DNA of 64,000 bases from NCBI RefSeq assembly GCF_003966265.1, contig NZ_RXNV01000001.1, positions 682,001 through 746,000 on the forward strand, given 5' to 3'. Shown here piece by piece: positions 35,886 through 45,911 of this stretch (position 1 is its first letter; each line of letters starts with the position of its first letter). The DNA comes from Shewanella atlantica. GTDB lineage: Bacteria > Pseudomonadota > Gammaproteobacteria > Enterobacterales > Shewanellaceae. The notes below the pieces were generated by a model that did no database searches, was not told the origin of the DNA, and worked only from the letters and a program-made list of their open reading frames with translations. The translations under genes were made by a program, and so were the position numbers.

Positions 35886-37544
35886 TTAAGCGACGTTTAA
35901 CATTGTCTTAAGATCTTCTTCAACGGTCGTTGTATTACGAAGACCAAACTTATCTTCCAATATTTTAAGCAGATTAGGAGTTAAGAATGCCGGAGGAGTT
36001 GGACCTGTACGAATATTCTTTACGCCTAATGACAAGAGTGTCAGCAAGACAACTATCGCCTTTTGCTCAAACCATGAAAGCACAAGACTCAATGGCAATT
36101 CATTGATCTCGCACTCAAATGCTTCAGACAGAGCGATAGCAAGCTGAATCGCCGAGTAAGAGTCATTACATTGGCCGATATCGAGAAGACGCGGGATACC
36201 GTTAACGTCACCAAACTCAAGTTTGTTAAACTTATACTTACCACAACCCAAAGTCATAATAACTGAATCGTCTGGCGCCTGAGTCGCAATATCGGTGAAG
36301 TAGCTACGCTCAGCCTTATCACCATCACAACCACCGACGAGGAAGAAGTGCTTGATAGAGCCATTCTTCACGTTCTCAATAACTGCAGGAGCCGCTGCCA
36401 TCAACGCATTTCGGGCAAAACCTATGGTGATAAGATGGGGGATCTCATCATAGGTGAAGCCGTCAAGTTCTAATGCTTTTTCGATAACCTGAGTAAAGTC
36501 ATCACCCACTAAATGAGTCACTCCAGGCCAGCCAACGATACTACGAGTGAAGATACGATCTGCGTAGCTACCTACGTTCGGATCGATAATACAGTTAGAG
36601 GTCATAACTACCGCACCAGGGAAGTTAGCAAACTCTTTCTGTTGGTTCTGCCAAGCACTACCATAGTTACCCACCAAGTGTGGATACTTCTTAAACTCAG
36701 GATAAGCCAATGCGGGTAACATCTCACCATGAGTAAAGACGTTGATGCCCTTCCCTTCGGTTTGCTTAAGGATAAGTTCAAGGTCGACCATGTCATGGCC
36801 AGAGACCAGGATAGCCTTACCTTTTACTGCAACTGTGTTCACCTGAGTAGGCTCTGGGTGGCCGAAAGATGCTGTCTCACCTTCATCCAACATTGCCATC
36901 ACTTTGTAGTTTAACTGGCCAATCTCCATTGATGTAGCGAAAAGCTTATCGACATCAACTGAATCTTCACCAAGGAAAGCCATAATTTCATGGAACTGAC
37001 CTGCAACCTCATCATTCGTCTGACTAAGAACGCGCGCATGCTCCATATAAGCTGCGGCACCTTTCAGGCCGTATAAACATAAGAGGCGCAGACCCAAAAT
37101 ATCTTCATGAACGTCGCCACGATTCGGAGCAGCTAATGCAGCCTGAGTGATCATCTCTGGCTTTGAAGTGGCTAAAATTAATTGCGCTGGAGCACTCAAT
37201 TCTGCAGGGGTAACACCTTTAGCGGCACATGCAGTCTCATAAGCATCTTGCAAACGGCCACGGTATGCGTTTGCTTGCTCAACATACTCGACGAGTCTGG
37301 CGTCATCAAAGTTAACGTTGGTCAAGGTTGCAAAGAAGGCCTTAGGAACGAAGGTGTCGATTTCATGGTCGATAATATCGAACTCACGAGCCTTTACCGC
37401 GTAGGCTGATACACCTTGAAGTACATAAATAAGTAGATCTTGTAGATCGGAAGTTTCGGCAAGCTTTCCGCACATTCCTTGAGAATAGCTACAACCATTT
37501 CCTGCTGGGGTTCTAATTGTTTGTTCACACTGAATACAAAACAT
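35886..37544 (-). CDS. hcp: Hybrid-cluster protein (hydroxylamine / NO reductase)
   Basis: 552 residues. N-terminal cluster ligands are in [20 protein letters not shown] with further Cys in GMCGK, the enterobacterial [2Fe-2S]-type pattern. Hybrid-cluster ligands follow: [38 protein letters not shown] and GQCNDSYS. Hcp reduces NO to N2O in anaerobic cells and is the source of S-nitrosylation in E. coli. The gene pair with hcr is standard. ATG at 37544 with CAGGAGCAG upstream. Confidence 0.97.
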   Translation of the reverse strand: MFCIQCEQTIRTPAGNGCSYSQGMCGKLAETSDLQDLLIYVLQGVSAYAVKAREFDIIDHEIDTFVPKAFFATLTNVNFDDARLVEYVEQANAYRGRLQDAYETACAAKGVTPAELSAPAQLILATSKPEMITQAALAAPNRGDVHEDILGLRLLCLYGLKGAAAYMEHARVLSQTNDEVAGQFHEIMAFLGEDSVDVDKLFATSMEIGQLNYKVMAMLDEGETASFGHPEPTQVNTVAVKGKAILVSGHDMVDLELILKQTEGKGINVFTHGEMLPALAYPEFKKYPHLVGNYGSAWQNQQKEFANFPGAVVMTSNCIIDPNVGSYADRIFTRSIVGWPGVTHLVGDDFTQVIEKALELDGFTYDEIPHLITIGFARNALMAAAPAVIENVKNGSIKHFFLVGGCDGDKAERSYFTDIATQAPDDSVIMTLGCGKYKFNKLEFGDVNGIPRLLDIGQCNDSYSAIQLAIALSEAFECEINELPLSLVLSWFEQKAIVVLLTLLSLGVKNIRTGPTPPAFLTPNLLKILEDKFGLRNTTTVEEDLKTMLNVA

Positions 37545-37564
37545 TACGACTGCTCCTGTTTTTA

Positions 37565-37588
37565 ATCATGCTTTTTATTTGCATGTTT
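37565..37588. promoter_or_regulatory. Possible NsrR-like operator of hcp-hcr
   Basis: Inverted repeat CATGC-N9-GCATG with A/T-rich flanks, 23 bp before hcp. It resembles the half-site spacing of NsrR sites (ATGCATTT/AAATGCAT), and hcp is an NsrR target in related bacteria. The match is imperfect. Confidence 0.4.
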
Positions 37589-37780
37589 TAGGCGATTATA
37601 AATCCATTAGTGCCAGCTTCGAAGCAATATTAATTTTAATGATGAAAACTATGAAGTAGATCAACTTCTCAATTAACTAATAAAGTCAGAGAATAATTAG
37701 TTAAGCAGGAGATAGAAAAGGATATGGACTCGTCACATTGATAGAAAATTAAGGCTAAAATATCAGGGATTTAAAATATA

Positions 37781-37808
37781 AATGGGAGCCAACGCTCCCA
37801 TTTTATAC
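37781..37808 (-). terminator. Terminator of aroF-tyrA
   Basis: AAATGGGAGC/GCTCCCATTT hairpin 25 nt after tyrA. On the minus strand it is followed by an A/T-rich, moderately T-rich stretch. Confidence 0.7.
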
Positions 37809-37828
37809 AAATTCAATCAGGCATAAAT

Positions 37829-38968
37829 CTAGTCAGTCTTCATATCATTAACCGATTGCAGCATGGCTCGGCTCTCACGCTGGAATTGAGGAGCAAAATC
37901 TCCAAACCATTGCGCCACCTCTTCGAACTGAGAAACAAATGCTTCGCGGTCACCTGATTGCAACAGTGACAGAGCCTGGGAGTAATTATCTAAATAATCC
38001 CTGATAGCGTTAAGACTCTCTTTTTGGGCAAATATAATATCCGCATACAGTTCCGGACTTTGCGCGAAGAGTCGACCCACCATAGCTAACTCGAGTCGGT
38101 AGATAGGTGAGCTAAACTGCAACAGAGACTCAATATCAGCTTCTTCCTTGTATAGGTTTAACCCATAGACGAAAGAGGAGAAGTGACGCATAGCCTGAAC
38201 CAGTTGCATCGCCTTATCATGACGCTCAGGCTCAGCTTCTACAATACGGGCCCCCCAGATCTGTATCTGTTCGAGCAACCACTGATAATCTTGACTCTTA
38301 CGACCATGACATACAACGACAACCTGTTTAGCTAAGCTACCGACGTCAGGGCCAAACATTGGGTGTAACCCCACGACAGGGCCTTTGTGAGCCTCAAGCA
38401 TTGCATTAACAGGCTCTCCCTTAATAGAAGTCAGGTCGGCAAGAATACAATCTTGAGGTAGCTCGGTAAGTTTTTCTTTGATCAGATCGCATGTGATAGC
38501 GATCGGAACAGTGACAATCACTAACCCTGCCCCATCGAAGATCTCTGTCGCTCTACACCAATCATCTTTATCGAGTACCTGAACCTGGTAACCGGATAAG
38601 ACCAACATTTGTGAGAACAGGCCGCCTAACTTCCCCTCCCCTCCGACCAGAACCACATGACCAAGATCCGGATTCACCTGTTTAAAGCCAACATCCTTCT
38701 CATTGAGATAGGACTCACGCATCAAGCGTCTCAATATATCCTCAATCAGTTGAGGAGAGACATCCATCTTCTGCGCCTCGCCCCGACGCTTAGCCAACAT
38801 TGAAGCTTCACGTTGAGGCGCATAAATAGGAAGGCCAGCCCCATGTTTAACCGCTCCAACCTGAGCGACTAAATCCAATCGCTTCCTTAAAAGGTGGATC
38901 AATTGTTGATCGACGCCATCTATCAGGCCTCGTAAGTTTTCGAGTTCAGCCGTTGTTTTTTCATTCAT
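37829..38968 (-). CDS. tyrA: Chorismate mutase / prephenate dehydrogenase (T-protein)
   Basis: 379 residues. AroQ chorismate mutase at 8-95 ([30 protein letters not shown]). The dehydrogenase from about 100 has the NAD loop [31 protein letters not shown] and [10 protein letters not shown]. Makes 4-hydroxyphenylpyruvate for tyrosine. ATG at 38968. Lies 76 bp after aroF on the same strand, as in E. coli. Confidence 0.96.
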   Translation of the reverse strand: MNEKTTAELENLRGLIDGVDQQLIHLLRKRLDLVAQVGAVKHGAGLPIYAPQREASMLAKRRGEAQKMDVSPQLIEDILRRLMRESYLNEKDVGFKQVNPDLGHVVLVGGEGKLGGLFSQMLVLSGYQVQVLDKDDWCRATEIFDGAGLVIVTVPIAITCDLIKEKLTELPQDCILADLTSIKGEPVNAMLEAHKGPVVGLHPMFGPDVGSLAKQVVVVCHGRKSQDYQWLLEQIQIWGARIVEAEPERHDKAMQLVQAMRHFSSFVYGLNLYKEEADIESLLQFSSPIYRLELAMVGRLFAQSPELYADIIFAQKESLNAIRDYLDNYSQALSLLQSGDREAFVSQFEEVAQWFGDFAPQFQRESRAMLQSVNDMKTD

Positions 38969-39044
38969 CGATCATCAGCCCATTACAAAAAAAATCATCA
39001 GATATTAGCAAAATAACTACACAAGCCAGCTATGAGCCAACCAA

Positions 39045-40136
39045 TCAGGCATTGGCAACCTTAAGCATATCAAATCGCGTCGGTAAAACAGAAGATAATA
39101 AGGCCGAACCTTCACGTAATATCTGCTCAGTAGTTTCCCAATCGATACAAGCATCGGTCACTGACACCCCGTAAGCGAGTTCGTCCATGGGCTTATCGCT
39201 GCTCTGATTCCCCTCATTCAGATGGCTCTCTAGCATGACGCCTATGATAGATTGATTGCCGTCTGAAATCTGGCCGAACACATCTTCACAGACGCCCTTC
39301 TGCTTGCGATGATCCTTCGATGAATTACCGTGGCTGCAATCGACGATTAAACGCGCATTTAGATTGGCACTGTGCAGCTGACTTTCGCACTCGGCAACAC
39401 TGACAGAATCATAGTTCGGTGTTTTGCCACCTCGTAAGATCACGTGACCATCAGGGTTACCCGCGGTTTGCAGCAAGGCTACCTGGCCTTCCTGGTTAAT
39501 TCCCATGAAACGATGACCACTGGCGGCAGATTCAAGAGCATTAATAGCCACTCCAAGCTTGCCGTCGGTGCCATTTTTAAAGCCTACAGGCATAGATAAA
39601 CCTGACGCCATCTCTCTGTGGGTTTGTGACTCTGTGGTGCGAGCCCCAATTGCCGACCAAGTCACCAACTCAGACATGTACTGCGGGCTGATAGGGTCAA
39701 GCGCTTCGGTAGCAACCGGCAGACCAAGCTCAGCTAAATAGATCATCAACTCACGGGCCTGTCGTAGCCCCTTCTCGACATCGAATGACTCATCCATATC
39801 CGGATCATTGATCATCCCTTTCCAACCAACCGTCGTACGCGGTTTTTCGAAATACACTCGCATAAGAATGTAGAACTCATCACTGAGCTCATCATGAAGT
39901 CTCTTAAGCTTTAACGCGTACTCTTTCGCCGAGGGAATATCATGGATTGAGCAAGGCCCGGTAACGATAAGCACGCGATTATCACGCTTATGCACGATAT
40001 CGGCCACAGTCTTACGAGCATTGAGCACGTAGTGATAAGCATGCTCAGATAGAGGGAGCTCAAGTTTCAACTCCTGGGGAGTGACTAATACTTTCTCTGA
40101 ACTGATATGAACATTGTTAATTGTATCTTGTTGCAT
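39045..40136 (-). CDS. aroF: 3-deoxy-7-phosphoheptulonate synthase (type I-alpha, probably Tyr-sensitive)
   Basis: First enzyme of the shikimate pathway. 363 residues. VTGPCSIHDIPSAKEYALKL, RVYFEKPRTTVGWKG, GARTTESQTHREMASGL, PVGFKNGTDG, VDCSHGNSSKDHRKQ and ESHLNEGNQ are all intact, so it is an active enzyme. The tyrosine-sensitive call rests on linkage to tyrA. The ATG at 40136 has AGGTGG 5 nt upstream. No clear two-armed TyrR box was found. Confidence 0.94.
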   Translation of the reverse strand: MQQDTINNVHISSEKVLVTPQELKLELPLSEHAYHYVLNARKTVADIVHKRDNRVLIVTGPCSIHDIPSAKEYALKLKRLHDELSDEFYILMRVYFEKPRTTVGWKGMINDPDMDESFDVEKGLRQARELMIYLAELGLPVATEALDPISPQYMSELVTWSAIGARTTESQTHREMASGLSMPVGFKNGTDGKLGVAINALESAASGHRFMGINQEGQVALLQTAGNPDGHVILRGGKTPNYDSVSVAECESQLHSANLNARLIVDCSHGNSSKDHRKQKGVCEDVFGQISDGNQSIIGVMLESHLNEGNQSSDKPMDELAYGVSVTDACIDWETTEQILREGSALLSSVLPTRFDMLKVANA

Positions 40137-40536
40137 GCTAACCACCTGATGACTTCTGAAAAACTGAGCTTCGCTACATTGCTAACCTGTATTCGACCTT
40201 AAGGATGTAAAGGCGTACTGCTACACCATTACAAGTTAAGGCTAACTATGCCTGTGCTTTAGAATAAGATCAAGGGCGATCTGCTAACAAGAGGAAAATT
40301 CATGGAAAAGGATTGAGGGCAGTTCTAAGTTCTAAGTTCTAAGTTCTCAGTTCTAAGTTTTAAGTTGTAGGTTCAGGATTCTCAGTTTGAGACATGTATT
40401 TATCAACCCTATCTTCTTATTGTCTTAGCTTTTCTTGACTTAGCTTTTCTTGAGTTAAGACTTACCACTTTTTTAGCTTTATCTTGAGACTTATAGCTTT
40501 CTTGGCTATTAGAACTTTCTCAGCTCTCAGAAACAC
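40137..40536. repeat. Gene-free region with a 9-bp tandem repeat
   Basis: Upstream of aroF. From 40321 to about 40372, AGTTCTAAG-like units are repeated with small changes (AGTTCTAAG x3, then AGTTCTCAG, AGTTCTAAG, TTTTAAG). Related TTAGCTTTTCTTGA phrases occur twice around 40425-40455. No gene seen. Confidence 0.75.
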
Positions 40537-40560
40537 AAAAACCCGCCATAAGGCGGGTTA
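40537..40560 (-). terminator. Rho-independent terminator of the rpsP-rplS operon
   Basis: On the minus strand AACCCGCC/GGCGGGTT with a short loop followed by T5, 43 nt after rplS. Confidence 0.9.
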
Positions 40561-40602
40561 TTGTGCGAACACTGCATCTTTTTTTTACTGCGTACTACTA
40601 AA

Positions 40603-40956
40603 TTACTTAGTAGAAAGCTTCTCACGGATACGTGCAGACTTACCTGAACGCTCACGTAGGTAGTAAAGCTTAGCACGACGAACACGGCCGCGACGCTTAA
40701 CTTCGATGCTAGAGATGATTGGGCTGTGAGTCTGGAACGCACGCTCAACACCTTCACCATTAGAGATCTTACGTACTGTGAATGCAGAGTGAACGCCGCG
40801 GTTACGCTTAGCGATTACAACGCCTTCAAACGCCTGTAGACGCTCTTTACCGCCTTCTACAACACGTACTTTAACAACTACTGTGTCACCTGCACCAAAC
40901 TCTGGTACATCTTGCTTCATTTGCTCTTCGTTGAGCATTTTAATGATGTTATTCAT
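40603..40956 (-). CDS. rplS: 50S ribosomal protein L19
   Basis: 117 residues. [32 protein letters not shown] and [24 protein letters not shown] are the conserved family sequence. Located at the 30S-50S interface. Last gene of rpsP-rimM-trmD-rplS. ATG at 40956. Confidence 0.98.
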   Translation of the reverse strand: MNNIIKMLNEEQMKQDVPEFGAGDTVVVKVRVVEGGKERLQAFEGVVIAKRNRGVHSAFTVRKISNGEGVERAFQTHSPIISSIEVKRRGRVRRAKLYYLRERSGKSARIREKLSTK

Positions 40957-40991
40957 GAAATAAACTCCATACTAGATATAACTGTCCGTAA

Positions 40992-41738
40992 CTATCCGCT
41001 TTGGTTCGTTTGGTCAACAAACTCACTCAATAGCTTCGTTTGTTCGTCAGTCAGAGCTAGATTTTCTAATAAATCTGGTCGTCTTAACAAAGTTCTACCG
41101 AGACTCTGTTGTAGACGCCAGCGTCTAATATGTTCGTGGTTGCCACTTAACAACACTGCCGGTACATCTAAACCATCCAAGGTTTCAGGACGAGTATAGT
41201 GGGGACAATCCAATAATCCGTCAGAGAAGGAATCCTGCTCTGCCGAGGCTTTCTTTCCTAGTACACCAGGAACCAACCGTGATACCGAATCAATCAGAGT
41301 CATCGCAGGAAGTTCACCGCCCGAAAGCACGTAATCTCCAATTGACCACTCTTCATCCACTTCAGTCTGAATAATGCGTTCGTCTATACCTTCGTATCGA
41401 CCACACACTAAAACCAAACTGTCTGACTTAGCTAACTCTTCGACGCCTTGCTGTGTCAGCTTGCGTCCCTGAGGAGATAGATAAATCACCTTCGCACTGT
41501 CACCAGTTGCAGCTTTCGCCGCATGGATAGCATCGCGTAGAGGTTGCACCATCATTAACATGCCAGGGCCACCGCCATAAGGTCGGTCATCCACAGTCTT
41601 ATGTTTATCATGGGTGAAATCACGAGGATTCCACGTTTGCAACTCCAGCAGGCCATTTTTAACGGCCCGACCCGTTACTCCAAAGTCTGTTACGGCGCGA
41701 AACATCTCAGGAAACAGGGTTACTACCCCTAACCGCAT
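40992..41738 (-). CDS. trmD: tRNA (guanine37-N1)-methyltransferase
   Basis: 248 residues, SPOUT methyltransferase making m1G37. [71 protein letters not shown] and [14 protein letters not shown] [15 protein letters not shown] are present. ATG at 41738, 15 bp after rimM. Confidence 0.98.
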   Translation of the reverse strand: MRLGVVTLFPEMFRAVTDFGVTGRAVKNGLLELQTWNPRDFTHDKHKTVDDRPYGGGPGMLMMVQPLRDAIHAAKAATGDSAKVIYLSPQGRKLTQQGVEELAKSDSLVLVCGRYEGIDERIIQTEVDEEWSIGDYVLSGGELPAMTLIDSVSRLVPGVLGKKASAEQDSFSDGLLDCPHYTRPETLDGLDVPAVLLSGNHEHIRRWRLQQSLGRTLLRRPDLLENLALTDEQTKLLSEFVDQTNQSG

Positions 41739-41753
41739 ATGTTCTACCTCGAC

Positions 41754-42284
41754 TTAAAAGTCCGGATCCCAATCCACTGTGATCTGTTTTTCCGTTAAGT
41801 TCACCTCAATGATGAACTGCTCGGTGACAAAGGGGATCATACGTTCCGCTTTGCCGAAGCCATCTTTAGCGTTAGCTTTAACAAGGAGCACATCATTCGA
41901 TCCCGTTTCCACGATCTCCTGTACTTTACCCATGTTGTAGCCTTTGGTATTAATCACTTCACAACCGATAAGATCTCGCCAGTAGAATTCATCTTCCGGC
42001 AAGGTCTCCATCTGTTCTGGAGTAACCGCAATCTCACAATTTGTGAGCATCTGCGCGTGTTCCCGTGATTCTACGCCCTCAAGACAAGCGACAACCGCTT
42101 TACCCTGATAACGCCACTGGAGCACTTTAACCTCACGCCATTCGCCTTGCTCTTTAATCAACCAAGGTGAATAGTCAAAAATACCTTCAACAGAATCGGT
42201 ATAGGTAGTGATCTTCAACCAACCCTTAATGCCATGACTGGATCCTAATTTCCCCAGCACAACAGGTTCTTGTTTACTACTCAT
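41754..42284 (-). CDS. rimM: 16S rRNA processing / ribosome maturation factor RimM
   Basis: 176 residues from the ATG at 42284 (an in-frame TTG lies one codon earlier). [16 protein letters not shown] and the PRC-barrel region [23 protein letters not shown] and MIPFV are typical. Helps assemble the head of the 30S subunit by binding S19. Second gene of the operon. Confidence 0.97.
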   Translation of the reverse strand: MSSKQEPVVLGKLGSSHGIKGWLKITTYTDSVEGIFDYSPWLIKEQGEWREVKVLQWRYQGKAVVACLEGVESREHAQMLTNCEIAVTPEQMETLPEDEFYWRDLIGCEVINTKGYNMGKVQEIVETGSNDVLLVKANAKDGFGKAERMIPFVTEQFIIEVNLTEKQITVDWDPDF

Positions 42285-42304
42285 CAATCTATACCTTAAC
42301 GCTA

Positions 42305-42556
42305 TTAAGCAGCAGCTTTACGAGCGTCTTTAATTAGCTTTGCTACACGATCAGATGTAGCAGCACCAGTAGCAACCCAGTGCTCAACGCGATCTAGGTC
42401 TAAACGTAGAGTTTCTTCCTGGCCACGAGCCATTGGGTTGAAGAAACCAACACGTTCGATGAAACGACCGTCACGAGCATTACGGCTATCAGCAACTACG
42501 ATGTTGTAAAATGGACGCTTTTTTGCGCCGCCACGAGCTAAACGAATGGTAACCAT
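42305..42556 (-). CDS. rpsP: 30S ribosomal protein S16
   Basis: 83 residues beginning [25 protein letters not shown], then [12 protein letters not shown]. First gene of the rpsP-rimM-trmD-rplS operon. ATG at 42556 with AGAGGATAAAAG upstream. Confidence 0.98.
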   Translation of the reverse strand: MVTIRLARGGAKKRPFYNIVVADSRNARDGRFIERVGFFNPMARGQEETLRLDLDRVEHWVATGAATSDRVAKLIKDARKAAA

Positions 42557-42577
42557 GCGTCTTTTATCCTCTAATGA

Positions 42578-42597
42578 TTTGCTTCTTATGAAGCAAA
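42578..42597 (-). promoter_or_regulatory. Hairpin in the rpsP 5' leader
   Basis: TTTGCTTC/GAAGCAAA 8-bp stem with TTAT loop, ending 21 nt before the rpsP start. May affect translation or mRNA stability; speculative. Confidence 0.5.
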
Positions 42598-42650
42598 AAT
42601 AAAAACTGGAACCCCGTGTTCGCGAAGAGTCCCAGATAGAAAGCCGGACG

Positions 42651-42678
42651 ATTTTACCTTACTCGCCGACGAATGCAA
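42651..42678 (-). promoter_or_regulatory. Sigma-70 promoter of the rpsP operon
   Basis: On the minus strand TTGCAT (42673-42678), 16-bp spacer, TAAAAT (42651-42656), followed by a GC-rich discriminator as expected for a ribosomal operon. Confidence 0.6.
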
Positions 42679-42798
42679 CCAAATATACCGATTCTGATTA
42701 AACTCTATTCAATTAAATGAAAACCGGTATCAATGATTTTTACTCTTTTTTACCATTACTCAGGCGACATTGACCCTGACAGTGACGGTAAATAGAAA

Positions 42799-42830
42799 GC
42801 CCACAGATACCAATATTAGCATCTGTGGGC
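42799..42830 (-). terminator. Terminator of ffh
   Basis: GCCCACAGAT/ATCTGTGGGC 10-bp stem with T-rich sequence following on the minus strand, 27 nt after the ffh stop. Confidence 0.8.
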
Positions 42831-42856
42831 TCATTAACTTGTAAAACTGGTTCGTT

Positions 42857-44230
42857 CTAGCGACCCGGCATCTTCATTCCCGGAGGCAACATGCCCCCCA
42901 TGCCACGCATCATCTTCTTCATACCACCTTTACCAGACATCTTCTTCATCATCTTCTGCATCTGACTGAACTGTTTAAGCAGACGGTTAACGTCTTGGAT
43001 CTGAGTACCTGAACCTTGAGCAATACGACGCTTACGCGAACCTTTAATCATATCAGGACGAGCGCGCTCACCTTTGGTCATAGAGTTGATAATGGCTTCC
43101 ATCTGATTAGTCATCTTGCCATTTTGCACTTGAGCTAAGGCTTCAGGAGGCAACTGTCCAACACCGGGAAGCTTCTCAATCATGCCCATCATGCCGCCCA
43201 TGTTCTTCATCTGCTGAAGTTGCTCACGGAAATCTTCAAGGTCGAAACTGCCACCTTTCTTCACTTTAGAAGCAAGTTTCATCGCCTTGTCTTTATCGAC
43301 GCCGCGTTCAACTTCTTCAATCAGTGACAGAACATCGCCCATACCTAAGATACGTGATGCAATACGATCCGGGTGGAATGGCTCTAAAGCATCGGTCTTT
43401 TCACCCACACCTAAGAATTTAATCGGCTTGCCGGTAATGTGACGAATAGATAAGGCTGCACCGCCGCGAGCATCACCATCCACCTTGGTCAATACGACAC
43501 CGGTCAGAGGCAGAGCTTCGTTAAAGGCTTTAGCCGTATTGGCCGCATCCTGACCCGTCATGGCGTCGACAACAAAAAGCGTCTCGACAGGGTTTACCGC
43601 AGCATGTAGCGCCTTGATCTCATCCATCATGCCTTCATCGACATGCAAACGACCTGCTGTATCGACAATCACCACATCGATAAACTTCAACTTGGCATGG
43701 CTCATTGCCGCATTAACGATATCGATAGGCTTCTGACTAACATCTGACGGGAAGAATTCGACTTCCACCTCAGCGGCCAATGTTTCAAGCTGTTTAATCG
43801 CCGCCGGACGATAAACATCGGCACTTACAACCAGTACCGATTTTTTATCTCTTTCACGTAGAAACTTAGATAACTTGGCGACACTGGTTGTTTTACCGGC
43901 ACCTTGCAGACCCGCCATCATAATGACTGCCGGAGGCTGAGCCGATAGGTCTAACCCTTCGTTCGCCTCGCCCATCGCGTTTTCTAACTCGCTCTGGACT
44001 ATCTTGATAAATGCCTGACCCGGACTTAAACTTTTTGAAACCTCCAAGCCTACAGCGCGTTCCTTTACGCCGTTGACGAAAGCTCGTACAACAGGCAAAG
44101 CAACATCAGCCTCAAGTAGCGCCATGCGCACTTCTCGTAAGGTATCCTTAACATTATCTTCAGTTAAGCGCCCACGACCACTGATATTTTTCAGCGTTCG
44201 TGACAGTCTGTCCGTTAGGTTCTCAAACAT
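42857..44230 (-). CDS. ffh: Signal recognition particle protein Ffh
   Basis: GTPase of SRP that targets membrane proteins to the inner membrane together with 4.5S RNA and FtsY. 457 residues. N domain 1-90; G domain with GLQGAGKTTSVAKL, DTAGRLHVDE, TKVDGDARGGAAL; C-terminal methionine-rich M domain (QMQKMMKKMSGKGGMKKMM, MLPPGMKMPGR). ATG at 44230. Divergent from ypjD as in E. coli. Confidence 0.98.
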   Translation of the reverse strand: MFENLTDRLSRTLKNISGRGRLTEDNVKDTLREVRMALLEADVALPVVRAFVNGVKERAVGLEVSKSLSPGQAFIKIVQSELENAMGEANEGLDLSAQPPAVIMMAGLQGAGKTTSVAKLSKFLRERDKKSVLVVSADVYRPAAIKQLETLAAEVEVEFFPSDVSQKPIDIVNAAMSHAKLKFIDVVIVDTAGRLHVDEGMMDEIKALHAAVNPVETLFVVDAMTGQDAANTAKAFNEALPLTGVVLTKVDGDARGGAALSIRHITGKPIKFLGVGEKTDALEPFHPDRIASRILGMGDVLSLIEEVERGVDKDKAMKLASKVKKGGSFDLEDFREQLQQMKNMGGMMGMIEKLPGVGQLPPEALAQVQNGKMTNQMEAIINSMTKGERARPDMIKGSRKRRIAQGSGTQIQDVNRLLKQFSQMQKMMKKMSGKGGMKKMMRGMGGMLPPGMKMPGR

Positions 44231-44936
44231 TATCGAGTTCTTTACCGTTTAGAATTTACATTGATGCGGCGTATTATATACCCAAGCCAACTTAAGATGC
44301 CAGCGTCAGGGCGCCCGTCGGCTCACCGGCCAAGAGTGTTCATAACAAGGAGGTCCTCGCCGATATCAAGCATGAGGTGCCGATATTAAATGAAAACTTC
44401 CACGGGGCAAGCTCAGTGCAATCTATCCCCCTCTCTTTCTTATAAAGCAAACATTCAATAACGACTACTTATTAACGGCTACTATCAACGGCTAGGATTA
44501 ACCCTAATAGTAACAACCAAATAGTGCTGAAGGCCGCGTAAAGCAGGAGGCTTAACGGGGGGGAGTTAATAACCCCGGATTTATTCCGTCCCGGCTTTTT
44601 AAAGCCGTATTTCCGATTGCGCTTTAGAATCCCTTTGCCCGAAGTTCGTTAAAGCATCGTACTAAGGGGAGCATCAATATCAATAAAGCTATATGACTTA
44701 TAAGTGTAACTTGTATATGTGCAGTGTAAAAGCCCGTCACGGCGCTAAGAAATGTGTAAAACTTAGGCCTAACGCTCAGAAAGAATTAATTTTTGTACGC
44801 TAACCTACTGCACAATTGGTTGTCGCTCGTGTTATTCTAGGAATAAGATTTACATGTGAACTTTTCCTGTTCGATACATCTGTTTGTATCGTCAACAATC
44901 GGTGCACTGCAAACACAAACGATAGGTTAATACTCA
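44231..44936. other. Long gene-free region between ffh and ypjD
   Basis: 706 bp. Starts with ATATACCCAAGCCA at 44276, identical to the left end of the MITE-like repeat at 21709. One plus-strand frame downstream (about 44295-44453) is open and reads DIKHEVPILNENFHG, with no start codon or recognised family. A GGCTTTTTAAAGCC palindrome lies at 44593. Probably decayed repeats plus the two promoters. Confidence 0.5.
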
Positions 44937-45728
44937 ATGGTCATATTTTCCGCTTCAGCCATGTTATTTTACTGCATTGCCTTAGTGCTAGTGGTTAGCC
45001 GCCTCTTTCATTCCGACGGCCCTAATCGACGTATTGTCGCCGCCTTCGCAGCGATAGCCGTAGTGCTCCATGCAGCCGCTCTCTCTCAGGCAATTTTTAC
45101 CGGCGACGGTCAAAACTTTAGCCTAACCAATGTAATATCTATGGTGAACTGGATTATCGCTTTCAGCTTCACTGTGCTGTTATTCAGGCTGAAAATGATT
45201 GTCGTCGTGCCCGTTGTTTATGCCTGCTCAATCATCTCCGTCGCCCTTCTTTGGCTGGTTCCGCCTGAGTATATAACTCACTTCGAACTAAACCCGGATA
45301 TGTTGTCTCACGTGGTGCTTTCGCTCATGGCCTACAGCGCCCTGATGATTGCGGCGCTATATGCGATACAGCTTGCCATCATTCAACATAAATTAAAGAG
45401 TAAGAAACTCATCATGAGTCCCTCTATGCCGCCTCTGATGACAGTTGAGAAACAACTTTACCATCTGGTTATAGTAGGCGTGATCCTATTGAGCCTTTCG
45501 TTAGCGACCGGCTTTATTTTCCTCGATGATATGTTCTCAGAAGGAAAAGGACACAAGGCGATACTCTCTATCATCGCCTGGTTTACCTATATTGCCATGC
45601 TCGCACAGCAATACTGGGTAGGCTGCAAAATAAGAACCGCCGTGCTCTATACTCTGACCGGAGCCACCATGCTCTCACTCGCCTATTTTGGCGCACGAAT
45701 TGTCAAAGAGCTTATTCTTACCCAGTGA
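44937..45728 (+). CDS. ypjD: Inner membrane protein YpjD (cytochrome c assembly CcsA/HemX-like)
   Basis: 263 residues with eight predicted membrane segments. The central LSHVVLSLMAYSALMIAALYAIQLAI and the late HKAILSIIAWFTYIAMLAQQYWVG contain the histidine-bearing helices of the CcsA/HemX fold. In E. coli the gene also neighbours ffh. Precise role is not established. ATG at 44937; AGG 10 nt upstream. Confidence 0.9.
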   Translation: MVIFSASAMLFYCIALVLVVSRLFHSDGPNRRIVAAFAAIAVVLHAAALSQAIFTGDGQNFSLTNVISMVNWIIAFSFTVLLFRLKMIVVVPVVYACSIISVALLWLVPPEYITHFELNPDMLSHVVLSLMAYSALMIAALYAIQLAIIQHKLKSKKLIMSPSMPPLMTVEKQLYHLVIVGVILLSLSLATGFIFLDDMFSEGKGHKAILSIIAWFTYIAMLAQQYWVGCKIRTAVLYTLTGATMLSLAYFGARIVKELILTQ

Positions 45729-45759
45729 TGGCGAGAGTTTACCTAAAGCTCTAGCCTGA

Positions 45760-45819
45760 GTTAGCCTTATTTGCATCGATATTCAGCGACTTGAATTTAT
45801 CCTAAACAATAAGGCTAAC
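45760..45819. repeat. 12-bp inverted repeat before the CNNM gene
   Basis: GTTAGCCTTATT (45760-45771) and AATAAGGCTAAC (45808-45819) are perfectly complementary with a 36-nt spacer. A TTGACA follows at 45820. Could be a weak terminator of ypjD or an operator. Confidence 0.6.
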
Positions 45820-45911
45820 TTGACACTTTCCCCGATTAGCTGTAATTACTAGTTTCTTACGCTTACTTCATGTTTTTTTAACATGTTCTCACCCAATACT
45901 GGAGCTCCTTT

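Noticed and set aside
40137..40260. TyrR box upstream of aroF
   Set aside because: TTTACA and TGTAGC/TGTAAT half-sites are present but spacings are 8 or 16 nt, not the required 6.
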